Shown here piece by piece: positions 1 to 7,442 of a stretch of 64,000 bases of DNA. The DNA comes from Psychroserpens burtonensis DSM 12212 (GTDB lineage: Bacteria > Bacteroidota > Bacteroidia > Flavobacteriales > Flavobacteriaceae). Within the stretch, counting starts at the first letter, position 1. Every line of letters starts with the position of its first letter. The notes under the pieces were generated by a model, which was given only the letters and a program-made list of their open reading frames with translations, was not told where the DNA came from and did no database searches. Both the position numbers and the translations under genes were made by a program. The stretch lies in the NCBI RefSeq assembly GCF_000425305.1, contig NZ_AUDE01000017.1, positions 62,001 to 126,000 on the forward strand. Direction: 5' to 3'.

Positions 1-98
1 ATTGCTCTAAAGCTTGCTGTACAGATAAAGCAAAAGACGCTAAAAAAATGGCTTGTGCAGACGATTGTAAAAAAGACTGTTGCGCTAAGAAAATCTAG
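1..98 (+). CDS. 3' end of a Cys/Lys-rich protein (partial)
   Basis: The frame with codons starting at base 3 is open from the window edge to a TAG at 96-98. Its 31 residues contain seven Cys (including two CC pairs) and nine Lys, so it looks like a metal-binding or disulfide-rich tail. The start and the body of the protein lie outside the window, and I do not recognise the family. The composition is unusual for AT-rich non-coding DNA, which supports it being coding. A terminator-like hairpin follows at once. Confidence 0.5.
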   Translation, partial: CSKACCTDKAKDAKKMACADDCKKDCCAKKI

Positions 99-116
99 TA
101 AGTCTTCAAAATAATT

Positions 117-172
117 AAAAACTACTCTTTGTACATTACGCTAGTCGAAATGATAAATAGAGTGGTTTTTTA
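117..172. terminator. Hairpin between convergent genes, probable terminator
   Basis: The arm AAAAACTACTCT (117-128) pairs with AGAGTGGTTTTT (159-170) with one G-U pair, and the loop is about 30 nt. The A-run before and T-run after let it act in both directions. It lies between the Cys-rich gene on plus and the CYTH gene on minus. The long loop lowers confidence. Confidence 0.4.
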
Positions 173-640
173 TACCCAATTTTTGAAAGGGTGCCGACTT
201 AATTGAGAATTATAATAGCGTTTGTCACCTGTGACTTCTTGTCCGAGCCAATTTGGTTTCTCAAAAGTTTCTTCTTCGTGACTTAATTCAACTTCAGCAA
301 TTATTAAACCTTGATTTTCTTCAGAAAACACATCCACTTCAAACACATGTTGTCTAATTTTAACCTCGTATCTGATTTTATCAATAAGACCTTTTTCACA
401 CAATTTAAAAAGTGCTTCAGCATCTAATTTAGAGATTTCTTTCTCCCACTCAAAACGAGATAAACCATCGTTAGTTGATTTTCCTTTAACAGTTAGATAC
501 CCTTTATCTCCTTTCAATCTCACTCTAACTGTTCGTTCAGGATTCGTATTTAAAAACCCCTGAATAATTCGTGTGTGTTTATGAGATTCTGTTTTAAAAT
601 CTTCTGATTTGACTAAAAATTTACGTTCTATTTCTATCAT
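170..640 (-). CDS. CYTH-domain protein (triphosphate-processing family)
   Basis: This 156-residue protein opens with MIEIERKFLV. The ExExK signature (E3, E5, K7) defines the CYTH / triphosphate tunnel metalloenzyme fold. Charged residues alternate along the strands (for example VRVRLKGDKGYLTVKG near 38-53), as expected for a tunnel lined with Arg, Lys and Glu. Short bacterial members usually hydrolyse inorganic tripolyphosphate or other triphosphates with Mg or Mn; the substrate here cannot be told. It is a single-domain protein of normal length. The start follows a TTCCC/GGGAA hairpin at 645-664. The downstream neighbour is a convergent Cys-rich gene, so context does not help. Confidence 0.85.
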   Translation of the reverse strand: MIEIERKFLVKSEDFKTESHKHTRIIQGFLNTNPERTVRVRLKGDKGYLTVKGKSTNDGLSRFEWEKEISKLDAEALFKLCEKGLIDKIRYEVKIRQHVFEVDVFSEENQGLIIAEVELSHEEETFEKPNWLGQEVTGDKRYYNSQLSRHPFKNWV

Positions 641-644
641 CTTT

Positions 645-664
645 AGTTCCCCTAAAAACGGGAA
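645..664. repeat. Small extragenic palindrome just upstream of a start codon
   Basis: TTCCCC-TAAAAAC-GGGAA, followed on plus by TCTCTT. It ends a few bases before the CYTH start codon on minus. It resembles the palindromes at 58136-58153 and 59612-59631, which also sit directly before minus-strand start codons. Function unknown; probably a REP-like element. Confidence 0.45.
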
Positions 665-671
665 TCTCTTA

Positions 672-1277
672 TTAATTTAACTCGTGTTTGTTTATTTGTC
701 TGATATGATATTTTCCGAAGAAAATCAAAGCTAAAATTGCACCAATCGTTGCATAAAACATATCAGATTGCGTATCCCAAATATACCCTTGAGTTCCTAA
801 AAAAGAATCTCCCCCTTCACCTGTTAAAAGCGACACTACCCATTCTATAAACTCATAGGTCACACTTATTGCCATGGCAATACATACGACAACGAAATTG
901 AGCCAACTATTAGACTGCACAACTTTTTTGCGAAATAATAATTCTCTTGTAATCATTGCCGGCACAAAACCTTGCGCAAAGTGACCTATCTTATCATAAT
1001 TATTTCTGGATTGATTAAAAGCCTCTTGAATCCAATCAAATAATGGGACTTCTGCATAAGTATAGTGACCACCTATAATAAGAATTGTACAATGGAGAAA
1101 AATAAGTACATATACAAAATTTGTAAATCTAAATTTTTTAAAGGTAATGACAAGAACCACGACACCGATTATAGCTGGTAAAACCTCTAAAAACCATGTA
1201 AAATAGTCGTAAGGATTTATAGCAGACCATACTAATAATAAAAAAGTAAATCCTAAAAGTGTTTGTATAAGTTTCAT
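672..1277 (-). CDS. YjdF-like (DUF2238) integral membrane protein
   Basis: 201 residues with about five or six hydrophobic segments, including ones near 7-23, 33-46, 54-70, 126-142 and 175-190. The conserved block GGHYTYAEVPLFDW (69-82) and the YDKIGHFAQGFVPA stretch (about 94-107) with a buried His are typical of the DUF2238/YjdF family of inner-membrane proteins. The molecular function of the family is not known. The acidic EFIEW motif in a membrane segment and the GGDSFLGTQGYIWDTQSDM loop (156-174) are also family features. It lies 31 bases upstream of the CYTH gene on the same strand, so the two may be co-transcribed, but no functional link is evident. Confidence 0.85.
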   Translation of the reverse strand: MKLIQTLLGFTFLLLVWSAINPYDYFTWFLEVLPAIIGVVVLVITFKKFRFTNFVYVLIFLHCTILIIGGHYTYAEVPLFDWIQEAFNQSRNNYDKIGHFAQGFVPAMITRELLFRKKVVQSNSWLNFVVVCIAMAISVTYEFIEWVVSLLTGEGGDSFLGTQGYIWDTQSDMFYATIGAILALIFFGKYHIRQINKHELN

Positions 1278-1308
1278 AAATGAAGCGTCAATTAAATCAA
1301 AGATATTA

Positions 1309-1316
1309 TAAATTTG
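1309..1316 (+). promoter_or_regulatory. -7 promoter box of dinB (TAAATTTG)
   Basis: Exact match to the Bacteroidota -7 box TAnnTTTG. The dinB ATG begins five bases after the box, so the transcript should start at or very near the ATG. This implies a leaderless or nearly leaderless mRNA. No good -33 TTG at 17-23 bases upstream. Confidence 0.45.
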
Positions 1317-1320
1317 CTTT

Positions 1321-2430
1321 ATGCTAAATGATTTACCAATTAGAAAGATTATTCATGTGGATATGGACGCGTTTTACGCCTCTGTAGCGCAGCTTGACAA
1401 TCCAGAACTTAGAGGTAAGGCCATTGCAGTTGGTGGCGGTGGTGCAAGGGGTGTCATTAGCGCTGCAAGTTATGAAGCACGAAAATTTGGTGTAAAAAGC
1501 GCAATGTCTGGACGATTAGCGATAAAGCTATGTCCAGAACTCATATTTGTAAAGACAAATTTTGATCGCTATAATGAGATTTCTAAAAAAGTACGACACA
1601 TATTTCATGACTACACAGATCTTGTTGAACCCTTATCCCTTGACGAAGCTTATCTTGATGTTACTGCGAATAAAAAAGGCAACCCAAGTGCTTCATTATT
1701 AGCTCAAGAGATTAGAAACCGGATTTCTACTGAGGTAGGCTTAACAGCCTCTGCGGGAATTTCTATTAACAAGTTTATTGCTAAAGTAGCTAGCGATTAT
1801 AACAAACCCAACGGACAAAAAACAGTTAATCCAGAGGAAGTACTTCAGTTCTTAGAAGATTTAGACATCAGGAAATTTTATGGTGTTGGTAAAGTGACGG
1901 CCGAAAAAATGTACCAAAAAGGGATTTTTACTGGTCAAGATTTAAAAGGAAAATCATTAGAATATCTAGAGGACCACTTCGGAAAGTCAGGTAGCTACTA
2001 TTATCATGTTGTAAGAGGTATCCACAATAGTGACGTGAAACCCAACCGAATTAGAAAATCTCTTGCTGCCGAACGAACGTTTAGTGAGAATTTATCTTCG
2101 GAAATTTTCATGCTAGAAAAGCTAGATCATATTACGGAAGAAGTTGTCAAGAGGCTTAAAAAAAGTAAAGTCTCAGGAAAAACAATCACTTTAAAAATCA
2201 AGTATAGCGATTTCACGTTGCAAACTCGAAGCAAGACGTTACCCTATTTTGTTAGTGAAAAAAGTATCATTCTCGAAACTGCAAAAGATTTATTATTTCA
2301 GGAAAAGATGAGTAACTCCGTGCGATTATTAGGGATTTCGTTATCTAATTTAAATACGGAGACATCTAAAATTAAAGTTTTAGAAGCCAAAGAAAAAGCT
2401 GTTAGTGTACAGTTAAAGTTTGAATTTTAA
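1321..2430 (+). CDS. dinB: DNA polymerase IV (Y-family)
   Basis: This 369-residue protein copies damaged templates in translesion synthesis. The N-terminal RKIIHVDMDAFYASV carries the first metal-binding Asp (D14, with D16). The second catalytic pair is SLDEAYLD with D108 and E109. The steric-gate region, the thumb/HhH motif FYGVGKVTAEKM (about 186-197) and a little-finger domain (about 245-350) follow in normal order. The C-terminus ends KLKFEF; I see no convincing beta-clamp motif. The start at 1321 places seven residues before RKII, as in the family. Nothing in the promoter looks like a LexA box. It converges with the regulator gene at 2441. Confidence 0.95.
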   Translation: MLNDLPIRKIIHVDMDAFYASVAQLDNPELRGKAIAVGGGGARGVISAASYEARKFGVKSAMSGRLAIKLCPELIFVKTNFDRYNEISKKVRHIFHDYTDLVEPLSLDEAYLDVTANKKGNPSASLLAQEIRNRISTEVGLTASAGISINKFIAKVASDYNKPNGQKTVNPEEVLQFLEDLDIRKFYGVGKVTAEKMYQKGIFTGQDLKGKSLEYLEDHFGKSGSYYYHVVRGIHNSDVKPNRIRKSLAAERTFSENLSSEIFMLEKLDHITEEVVKRLKKSKVSGKTITLKIKYSDFTLQTRSKTLPYFVSEKSIILETAKDLLFQEKMSNSVRLLGISLSNLNTETSKIKVLEAKEKAVSVQLKFEF

Positions 2431-2440
2431 AACTTATTTA

Positions 2441-3916
2441 TTACTCGAATTGTTGATTTAACACTTCGACAATCTTTTCAATTTTTTTGTTTTTAGTACT
2501 TTGATTCAAAACTAATGCTGGTGCTTGCCTCACCTTACAATCTTTTATAGAACAACGCTCACAGGTTACACCAACGTCTTGTCTTCTAATTGTTTTATCT
2601 TTTAAAAATTTTAGTTTGCGTTCTAATTGTTTATTAATCAATAACCCAATACTTATACTTCTATATTGATTGTCTTTAAAGGGATCTTTAGTGGCAGATG
2701 ATAGTACTAAATACTTTGTATTCTCACCTTCATAATTAGAGATTTGAATATCAAATTCGTGAGTCTTTTTATTTTTGCTAATATCATTTAAAACATTTAC
2801 AGATACCCAACGTCTGCAATAATGCTCGTTGGCTTCATTAGCGCGAGGTGAATGCTGGTGTGATAAATGAAGCTCCTTTTTTAAATCAAATTTTTCACTA
2901 TCTGCCTTGTGTGTAAACCTTAAAAAGAATAAATTTTGAATATTATATGCTTTAGGAAGAATATTGGTTAAGCGTTGATAGAATGATTCTGGTGACGCAT
3001 TGAAAGCTTCCAACGTTTTAATAAATAAGGCTTCATCAAAAGATTCTTTTTGAAAAATAGTCTCTAGTTGCAATGTCAATTCATCTTTAGGAATCATTAA
3101 CGCTCCAGCAAAATATGAGGCATAAAAATTATTAAGTACTTGATCAAAATTTTTAAATTTTATCCAAGGAAAAGTATATAATCGATCCTTAATATCTAAA
3201 AAATTATAAGCGATCTCTTTAGCATAAATGAAAGAACGTTGTGCCTCGTCTATCCCCTTAGCAAGTAATAGTGTTTTAGATTTAGGGACAAAAACAGAAC
3301 GTAAACTCTCTAAAGATTCATATTTAATTAATTCAGAATTGTTAATACTATACCCATACTCTTCTATTAAAATCTCTTCCAAGTAATTTGAGGAAATAAG
3401 TGTAGTTAAATCAACATGATAGGCTTTTGAGAACATTAAAACTTGCTGTTCTAAATCATCAAAATAATTATTATTTGCTTCTTGAAAAGAACGTACCGAA
3501 GCTAAGAAAAAACGTTCTCTACTAAAGTTATAGTGCTGTGCAATTTCAATTATAGTACTAATAAATGCATTCACTTTTGCAGGCGCACTGGCTACAATAT
3601 CTATTAAATTGGTCTCTTTAATACCAAACAAATCTAAAGGAATTTCCTTTAAAATTTTTGACTGTAATAGTGCTCCTATTGGCGCTAAATTTTTATCCAA
3701 CTTTAAAGATACCATTTGATCATAAGGAACGTCAAGTTTATCCGAAAGCATTGCGATTTTATCAGGTTTAGGATATTTCTTCCCTTTTTCAATTTCGTTT
3801 AAATATGATTTTGATAAACCAGAAAGTTTTGACAAACCAAATAAAGATAACTTCTTTTCAGTCCTTATCTGCTTTAACTTTAACCCAAATATAAGTTTAA
3901 TATACTCTTCTTCCAT
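2441..3916 (-). CDS. XRE-family regulator of the RamB/ScfR type, likely glyoxylate-shunt regulator
   Basis: This 491-residue protein has an N-terminal XRE helix-turn-helix (about 9-65; LSKLSGLSKSYLNEIEKGKK). A long middle region and a C-terminal domain follow, with a Cys cluster CERCSIKDC (about 455-463). This is the layout of RamB/PccR/ScfR regulators, which sense short-chain acyl-CoA or the acetate/propionate state. The middle region corresponds to the IrrE/M78-like part, but here AKEIAYNFL replaces the HExxH zinc motif, so no peptidase activity is expected. The gene diverges from aceB, and a phased array of GCGAA half-sites fills the gap. Control of aceBA and of itself is therefore likely (inference). 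The start at 3916 gives a full helix-turn-helix. Confidence 0.85.
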   Translation of the reverse strand: MEEEYIKLIFGLKLKQIRTEKKLSLFGLSKLSGLSKSYLNEIEKGKKYPKPDKIAMLSDKLDVPYDQMVSLKLDKNLAPIGALLQSKILKEIPLDLFGIKETNLIDIVASAPAKVNAFISTIIEIAQHYNFSRERFFLASVRSFQEANNNYFDDLEQQVLMFSKAYHVDLTTLISSNYLEEILIEEYGYSINNSELIKYESLESLRSVFVPKSKTLLLAKGIDEAQRSFIYAKEIAYNFLDIKDRLYTFPWIKFKNFDQVLNNFYASYFAGALMIPKDELTLQLETIFQKESFDEALFIKTLEAFNASPESFYQRLTNILPKAYNIQNLFFLRFTHKADSEKFDLKKELHLSHQHSPRANEANEHYCRRWVSVNVLNDISKNKKTHEFDIQISNYEGENTKYLVLSSATKDPFKDNQYRSISIGLLINKQLERKLKFLKDKTIRRQDVGVTCERCSIKDCKVRQAPALVLNQSTKNKKIEKIVEVLNQQFE

Positions 3917-3918
3917 AT

Positions 3919-3986
3919 TAGCAAATATAGGATATTTTGCGAAAACACACTTTTAGCGAATATATATTTTTAGCGAACGTTCGCTA
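3919..3986. promoter_or_regulatory. Operator array between the regulator gene and aceB
   Basis: GC(G/A)AA half-sites start at 3921, 3939, 3956 and 3973, with spacings of 18, 17 and 17 bases. The last is one arm of a perfect 16-base palindrome TAGCGAACGTTCGCTA (3971-3986). The half-sites TTTGCGAA and TTAGCGAA resemble the TTTGCAAA sites bound by RamB and PccR. The array begins 2 bases upstream of the regulator start codon. It ends about 10 bases before a weak -7 box (AATGTTTG, 3997-4004) for aceB. The palindrome would thus overlap the aceB -33 region. Confidence 0.6.
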
Positions 3987-4035
3987 GGTTTTTTAAAATG
4001 TTTGTTTTATCATTGTAGAGTAAAATGATAACCCT

Positions 4036-5634
4036 ATGGAAAACACACTATTAAAACTACCGAAAACACAATTCTCTAAAGAAGTTAAAAATTACTACCC
4101 AGAAATATTAACAGACAGCGCTTTAGCCTTTATAACTGCATTGCATGAAAAGTTTAATGCAAAAAGGCTACAGTTAATTGATAGACGAGAACAAGAACAA
4201 TTAGTTTTCGATGCTGGAAAATTCCCTGAATTCCCAAAAGAAACAAAACATATTAGAGATGGTAATTGGACCGCAGGAGACATTCCAAAAGACCTCCAAG
4301 ATAGACGTGTAGAAATCACTGGACCTGTTAACAGAAAAATGATTATCAACGCTCTAAATTCTGGAGCTAAAACCTTTATGGCAGATTTAGAAGATAGTAA
4401 TGCACCAACTTGGTCAAACGCTATAGGGGGTCAACAAAATTTATTAGATGCTAACAAGCAAACTATTTCATTATACGATTCTAAAAAGGATAAGTCGTAT
4501 AAATTAAATACTAAAACAGCAGTTTTATTAGTGAGACCAAGAGGTTTGCATTTAAATGAAAAGCATATTATTATTAATAATGAAAACGCTTCAGGAAGTC
4601 TAATAGATTTTGGTTTATATGTGTTTCATAATACCAAAACTATGATAGCACAAGGTACAGCTCCGTATTTTTATCTTCCAAAGTTAGAACATTACCTAGA
4701 AGCTCGTTGGTGGAACGCCGTTTTTACCTTTGCGCAAGACTATTTAAACGTGCCACAAGGAACTTTTAAAGCAACCGTTCTAATAGAAACCATTACTGCA
4801 AGCTTTCAATTAGACGAAATAATTTATGAGCTCAAAAATCATATTACTGGTTTGAACTGTGGACGTTGGGATTACATTTTCTCTTACATTAAAAAGTTTA
4901 GAAACCATCCAAACTTTGTAGTTCCTAATCGTGATCAAGTAACGATGACAACTCCTTTTATGGATGCCTACTCTAAGTTAGTTATTCAACGTTGCCACAA
5001 AAGAGGTATTCTAGCCATTGGCGGTATGGCTGCTCAAATTCCTATTAAAAATGACAATGCGGCAAATGCAATTGCATTAGAAAAAGTTCGAAAAGACAAA
5101 GAGCGAGAAGTAAAAAACGGTCATGATGGTACTTGGGTTGCACATCCAGATTTAGTAGCAGTTGCTATGAACGAATTTGACAAACACATGCCTACATCAA
5201 ACCAATTACATGTCTTACGAGAAGATGTGAAAATAACAGAACAAGACTTAGTTGAAAGACCTTTAGGTACAGTAACAGAAGCTGGGATTAGAAAAAATAT
5301 TAATGTTGGTGTTTTATATACCGAAGCGTGGTTAAGAGGTCATGGAGCTGTAGCGCTTTATAATTTAATGGAAGATGCTGCCACTGCCGAAATTTCAAGA
5401 ACACAAGTCTGGCAATGGTTAAAAAATGAAGTCAAGCTGGAAGATGGTAGACTATTTACACAGGCTTTGTTTAATGATATTTTTGATAATGAAGTTGAAA
5501 AAATCATTACAGAAGTTGGTCAAGACCACATTGTAAATACCAAATTTAAGTTAGCAATAGAATTGTTTAATAAACTAGTAACTGCAGAAGATTTTGAAGA
5601 ATTTTTAACGCTTCCAGCATACCAATACATATAA
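4036..5634 (+). CDS. aceB: Malate synthase A
   Basis: 532 residues, the usual length of form A. It condenses glyoxylate with acetyl-CoA to malate, the second step of the glyoxylate shunt. Family blocks are all present in order: GPVNRKMIINALNSGAKTFMADLEDS around 96-121, the active-site loop LVRPRGLHLNEKH near 165-177 (Arg and Glu), GLNCGRWDYIFSYIKKF near 272-288, and NVGVLYTEAWLRGHGAVAL near 424-442, followed by MEDAATAEISR. It is a TIM-barrel cytosolic enzyme. It leads a two-gene unit with aceA, separated by 84 bases that contain a hairpin. The divergent RamB-type regulator and the GCGAA array suggest acetate/fatty-acid control. Confidence 0.97.
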   Translation: MENTLLKLPKTQFSKEVKNYYPEILTDSALAFITALHEKFNAKRLQLIDRREQEQLVFDAGKFPEFPKETKHIRDGNWTAGDIPKDLQDRRVEITGPVNRKMIINALNSGAKTFMADLEDSNAPTWSNAIGGQQNLLDANKQTISLYDSKKDKSYKLNTKTAVLLVRPRGLHLNEKHIIINNENASGSLIDFGLYVFHNTKTMIAQGTAPYFYLPKLEHYLEARWWNAVFTFAQDYLNVPQGTFKATVLIETITASFQLDEIIYELKNHITGLNCGRWDYIFSYIKKFRNHPNFVVPNRDQVTMTTPFMDAYSKLVIQRCHKRGILAIGGMAAQIPIKNDNAANAIALEKVRKDKEREVKNGHDGTWVAHPDLVAVAMNEFDKHMPTSNQLHVLREDVKITEQDLVERPLGTVTEAGIRKNINVGVLYTEAWLRGHGAVALYNLMEDAATAEISRTQVWQWLKNEVKLEDGRLFTQALFNDIFDNEVEKIITEVGQDHIVNTKFKLAIELFNKLVTAEDFEEFLTLPAYQYI

Positions 5635-5641
5635 AAAAAAT

Positions 5642-5672
5642 GTCTCGCAACTACTGGAATAGTTTGCGAGAC
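5642..5672 (+). other. Hairpin in the aceB-aceA intergenic space
   Basis: GTCTCGCAA (5642-5650) pairs perfectly with TTGCGAGAC (5664-5672) around a 13-base loop. An A-run precedes the stem on plus but no T-run follows, so it is a poor plus-strand terminator. It could be an attenuator, an RNase stop or a stabiliser that sets the aceB:aceA ratio. Confidence 0.5.
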
Positions 5673-5718
5673 TAACATATCAAAATCTCGAAAAATCTTA
5701 ATAAGTAAATACAAAATT

Positions 5719-7350
5719 ATGAAAAATATAGCACAAAGCAATTATAGTTCTGCTTTAGAAACAGTAAGAAATCTTAAAGCAAAGTATGGACACACTTGGA
5801 ATGCAATACAACCGGAGAGTGCGGCAAGAATGATTACTCAAAATCGTTTTAAAACAGGTTTAGATATCGCCAAATATACAGCTGCCATCATGAGAGAGGA
5901 TATGGTAGCTTACGATGCAGACTCGTCAAACTATACCCAATCACTAGGTTGCTGGCACGGATTTGTGGCACAACAAAAAATGATTGCTGTAAAAAAACAT
6001 CATAAAACGACAAATAAAAGATACTTATATCTTTCGGGTTGGATGGTTGCTGCATTACGCTCAGAATTTGGACCATTACCCGATCAATCTATGCACGAAA
6101 AAACGGCAGTACCCAATCTTATAGCAGAAATCTACGCCTTTTTACGTCAAGCAGATGCTATAGAACTGAATGATTTATTCAAAAGATTAGAAAATGGCGA
6201 AGATATACAAGATCAGATTGATAATTATGAAACACACATCGTTCCTATTATAGCAGATATTGATGCCGGTTTTGGTAATGAAGAAGCGACCTATTTACTT
6301 ACTAAAAAAATGATCGAAGCTGGCGCATGCGCAATCCAAATTGAAAATCAAGTCTCTGATGCGAAGCAATGTGGTCATCAAGACGGAAAAGTAACAGTTC
6401 CACACGAAGATTTTATAGCAAAACTAAATGCTATTCGATATGCCTTTTTAGAATTAGGAGTAGATGATGGAATTATAGTTGCTAGAACAGATTCTGAAGG
6501 TGCAGGTTTAACGCAAAAATTACCTGTTAGCACAGAGCCTGGAGATTTAGCATCTCAATATTTAGCTTTTGTTGAAGCAGAGGAAATTGCTATTTGTGAT
6601 GCTAGGGAAGATGATGTGCTTTTAAAAAGAGACGGAAGATTAGTTCGTCCTGTAAGATTACCAAACGGTTTATATAAATTTAAAGAAGGTTCAAACATAG
6701 ATCGTGTGGTGTTAGATTGTATTACTAGTCTTCAAAATGGTGCAGATTTATTATGGATCGAAACACCAACACCAAATGTGAAACAAATTGCACACATGGT
6801 AAATAGAGTAAGAGAAGTGGAGCCAAAAGCCAAATTAGTTTACAATAATTCGCCCTCTTTTAATTGGACATTAAACTTTAGAAATCAAGTATTTGAAGAC
6901 ATGCTTGCAGAAGGAAAAAACATGACAGCCTATGACAGAAACAATTTAATGGATGCCCAATATGATGGTTCAGAACTATGCTTTCGCGCAGACGACAAAA
7001 TTAGAACATTTCAAAAAGATGGCGCCAAAGAAGCTGGAATTTTTCATCACTTAATTACGTTGCCAACCTATCATACATCAGCTCTTCACATGGATGATTT
7101 GACTAAAGGCTATTTTGGAGAAGACGGCATGTTGGCTTATGTAAAAGATGTGCAAAGACAAGAAATACGAAAAAACGTTTCCTGTGTAAAACACCAAAGA
7201 ATGGCTGGTTCAGATCTTGGTGATGATCATAAAACATTTTTTGCAGGAGAAAAAGCTTTAAAAGCTGGAGGGGAGAATAATACAAGCAATCAATTTGAAG
7301 CGAAGTTAAACAGGGTTGAAACTAAAAAGACATTAAGTATTGTTGCCTAG
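5719..7350 (+). CDS. aceA: Isocitrate lyase (Pseudomonas-type, long form)
   Basis: 543 residues. It cleaves isocitrate to glyoxylate and succinate. The active-site motif reads AKQCGH (215-220, Cys218) instead of the KKCGH of the E. coli-type enzyme. Together with the length and the block TQSLGCWHGF (73-82), this places it in the roughly 530-residue Pseudomonas-type subgroup rather than the 430-residue E. coli type. Other blocks are ADIDAGFGN (179-187) for metal/substrate binding and a C-terminal region rich in conserved His. It is transcribed with aceB and followed by a strong bidirectional terminator. Confidence 0.97.
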   Translation: MKNIAQSNYSSALETVRNLKAKYGHTWNAIQPESAARMITQNRFKTGLDIAKYTAAIMREDMVAYDADSSNYTQSLGCWHGFVAQQKMIAVKKHHKTTNKRYLYLSGWMVAALRSEFGPLPDQSMHEKTAVPNLIAEIYAFLRQADAIELNDLFKRLENGEDIQDQIDNYETHIVPIIADIDAGFGNEEATYLLTKKMIEAGACAIQIENQVSDAKQCGHQDGKVTVPHEDFIAKLNAIRYAFLELGVDDGIIVARTDSEGAGLTQKLPVSTEPGDLASQYLAFVEAEEIAICDAREDDVLLKRDGRLVRPVRLPNGLYKFKEGSNIDRVVLDCITSLQNGADLLWIETPTPNVKQIAHMVNRVREVEPKAKLVYNNSPSFNWTLNFRNQVFEDMLAEGKNMTAYDRNNLMDAQYDGSELCFRADDKIRTFQKDGAKEAGIFHHLITLPTYHTSALHMDDLTKGYFGEDGMLAYVKDVQRQEIRKNVSCVKHQRMAGSDLGDDHKTFFAGEKALKAGGENNTSNQFEAKLNRVETKKTLSIVA

Positions 7351-7372
7351 ATCATGTAAACTAAAAAGTCAT

Positions 7373-7412
7373 AAAAAAATGCGTTACACAAAATAGCTAA
7401 CGCATTTTTTAT
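7373..7412. terminator. Bidirectional terminator between aceA and pyk
   Basis: AAAAATGCGTTA (ending 7386) pairs with TAACGCATTTTT (7398-7409), flanked by an A-run and a T-run. It serves convergent aceA (plus) and pyk (minus). Confidence 0.85.
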
Positions 7413-7442
7413 TTCTATTAAGATATCGAATAACTTAAGATA

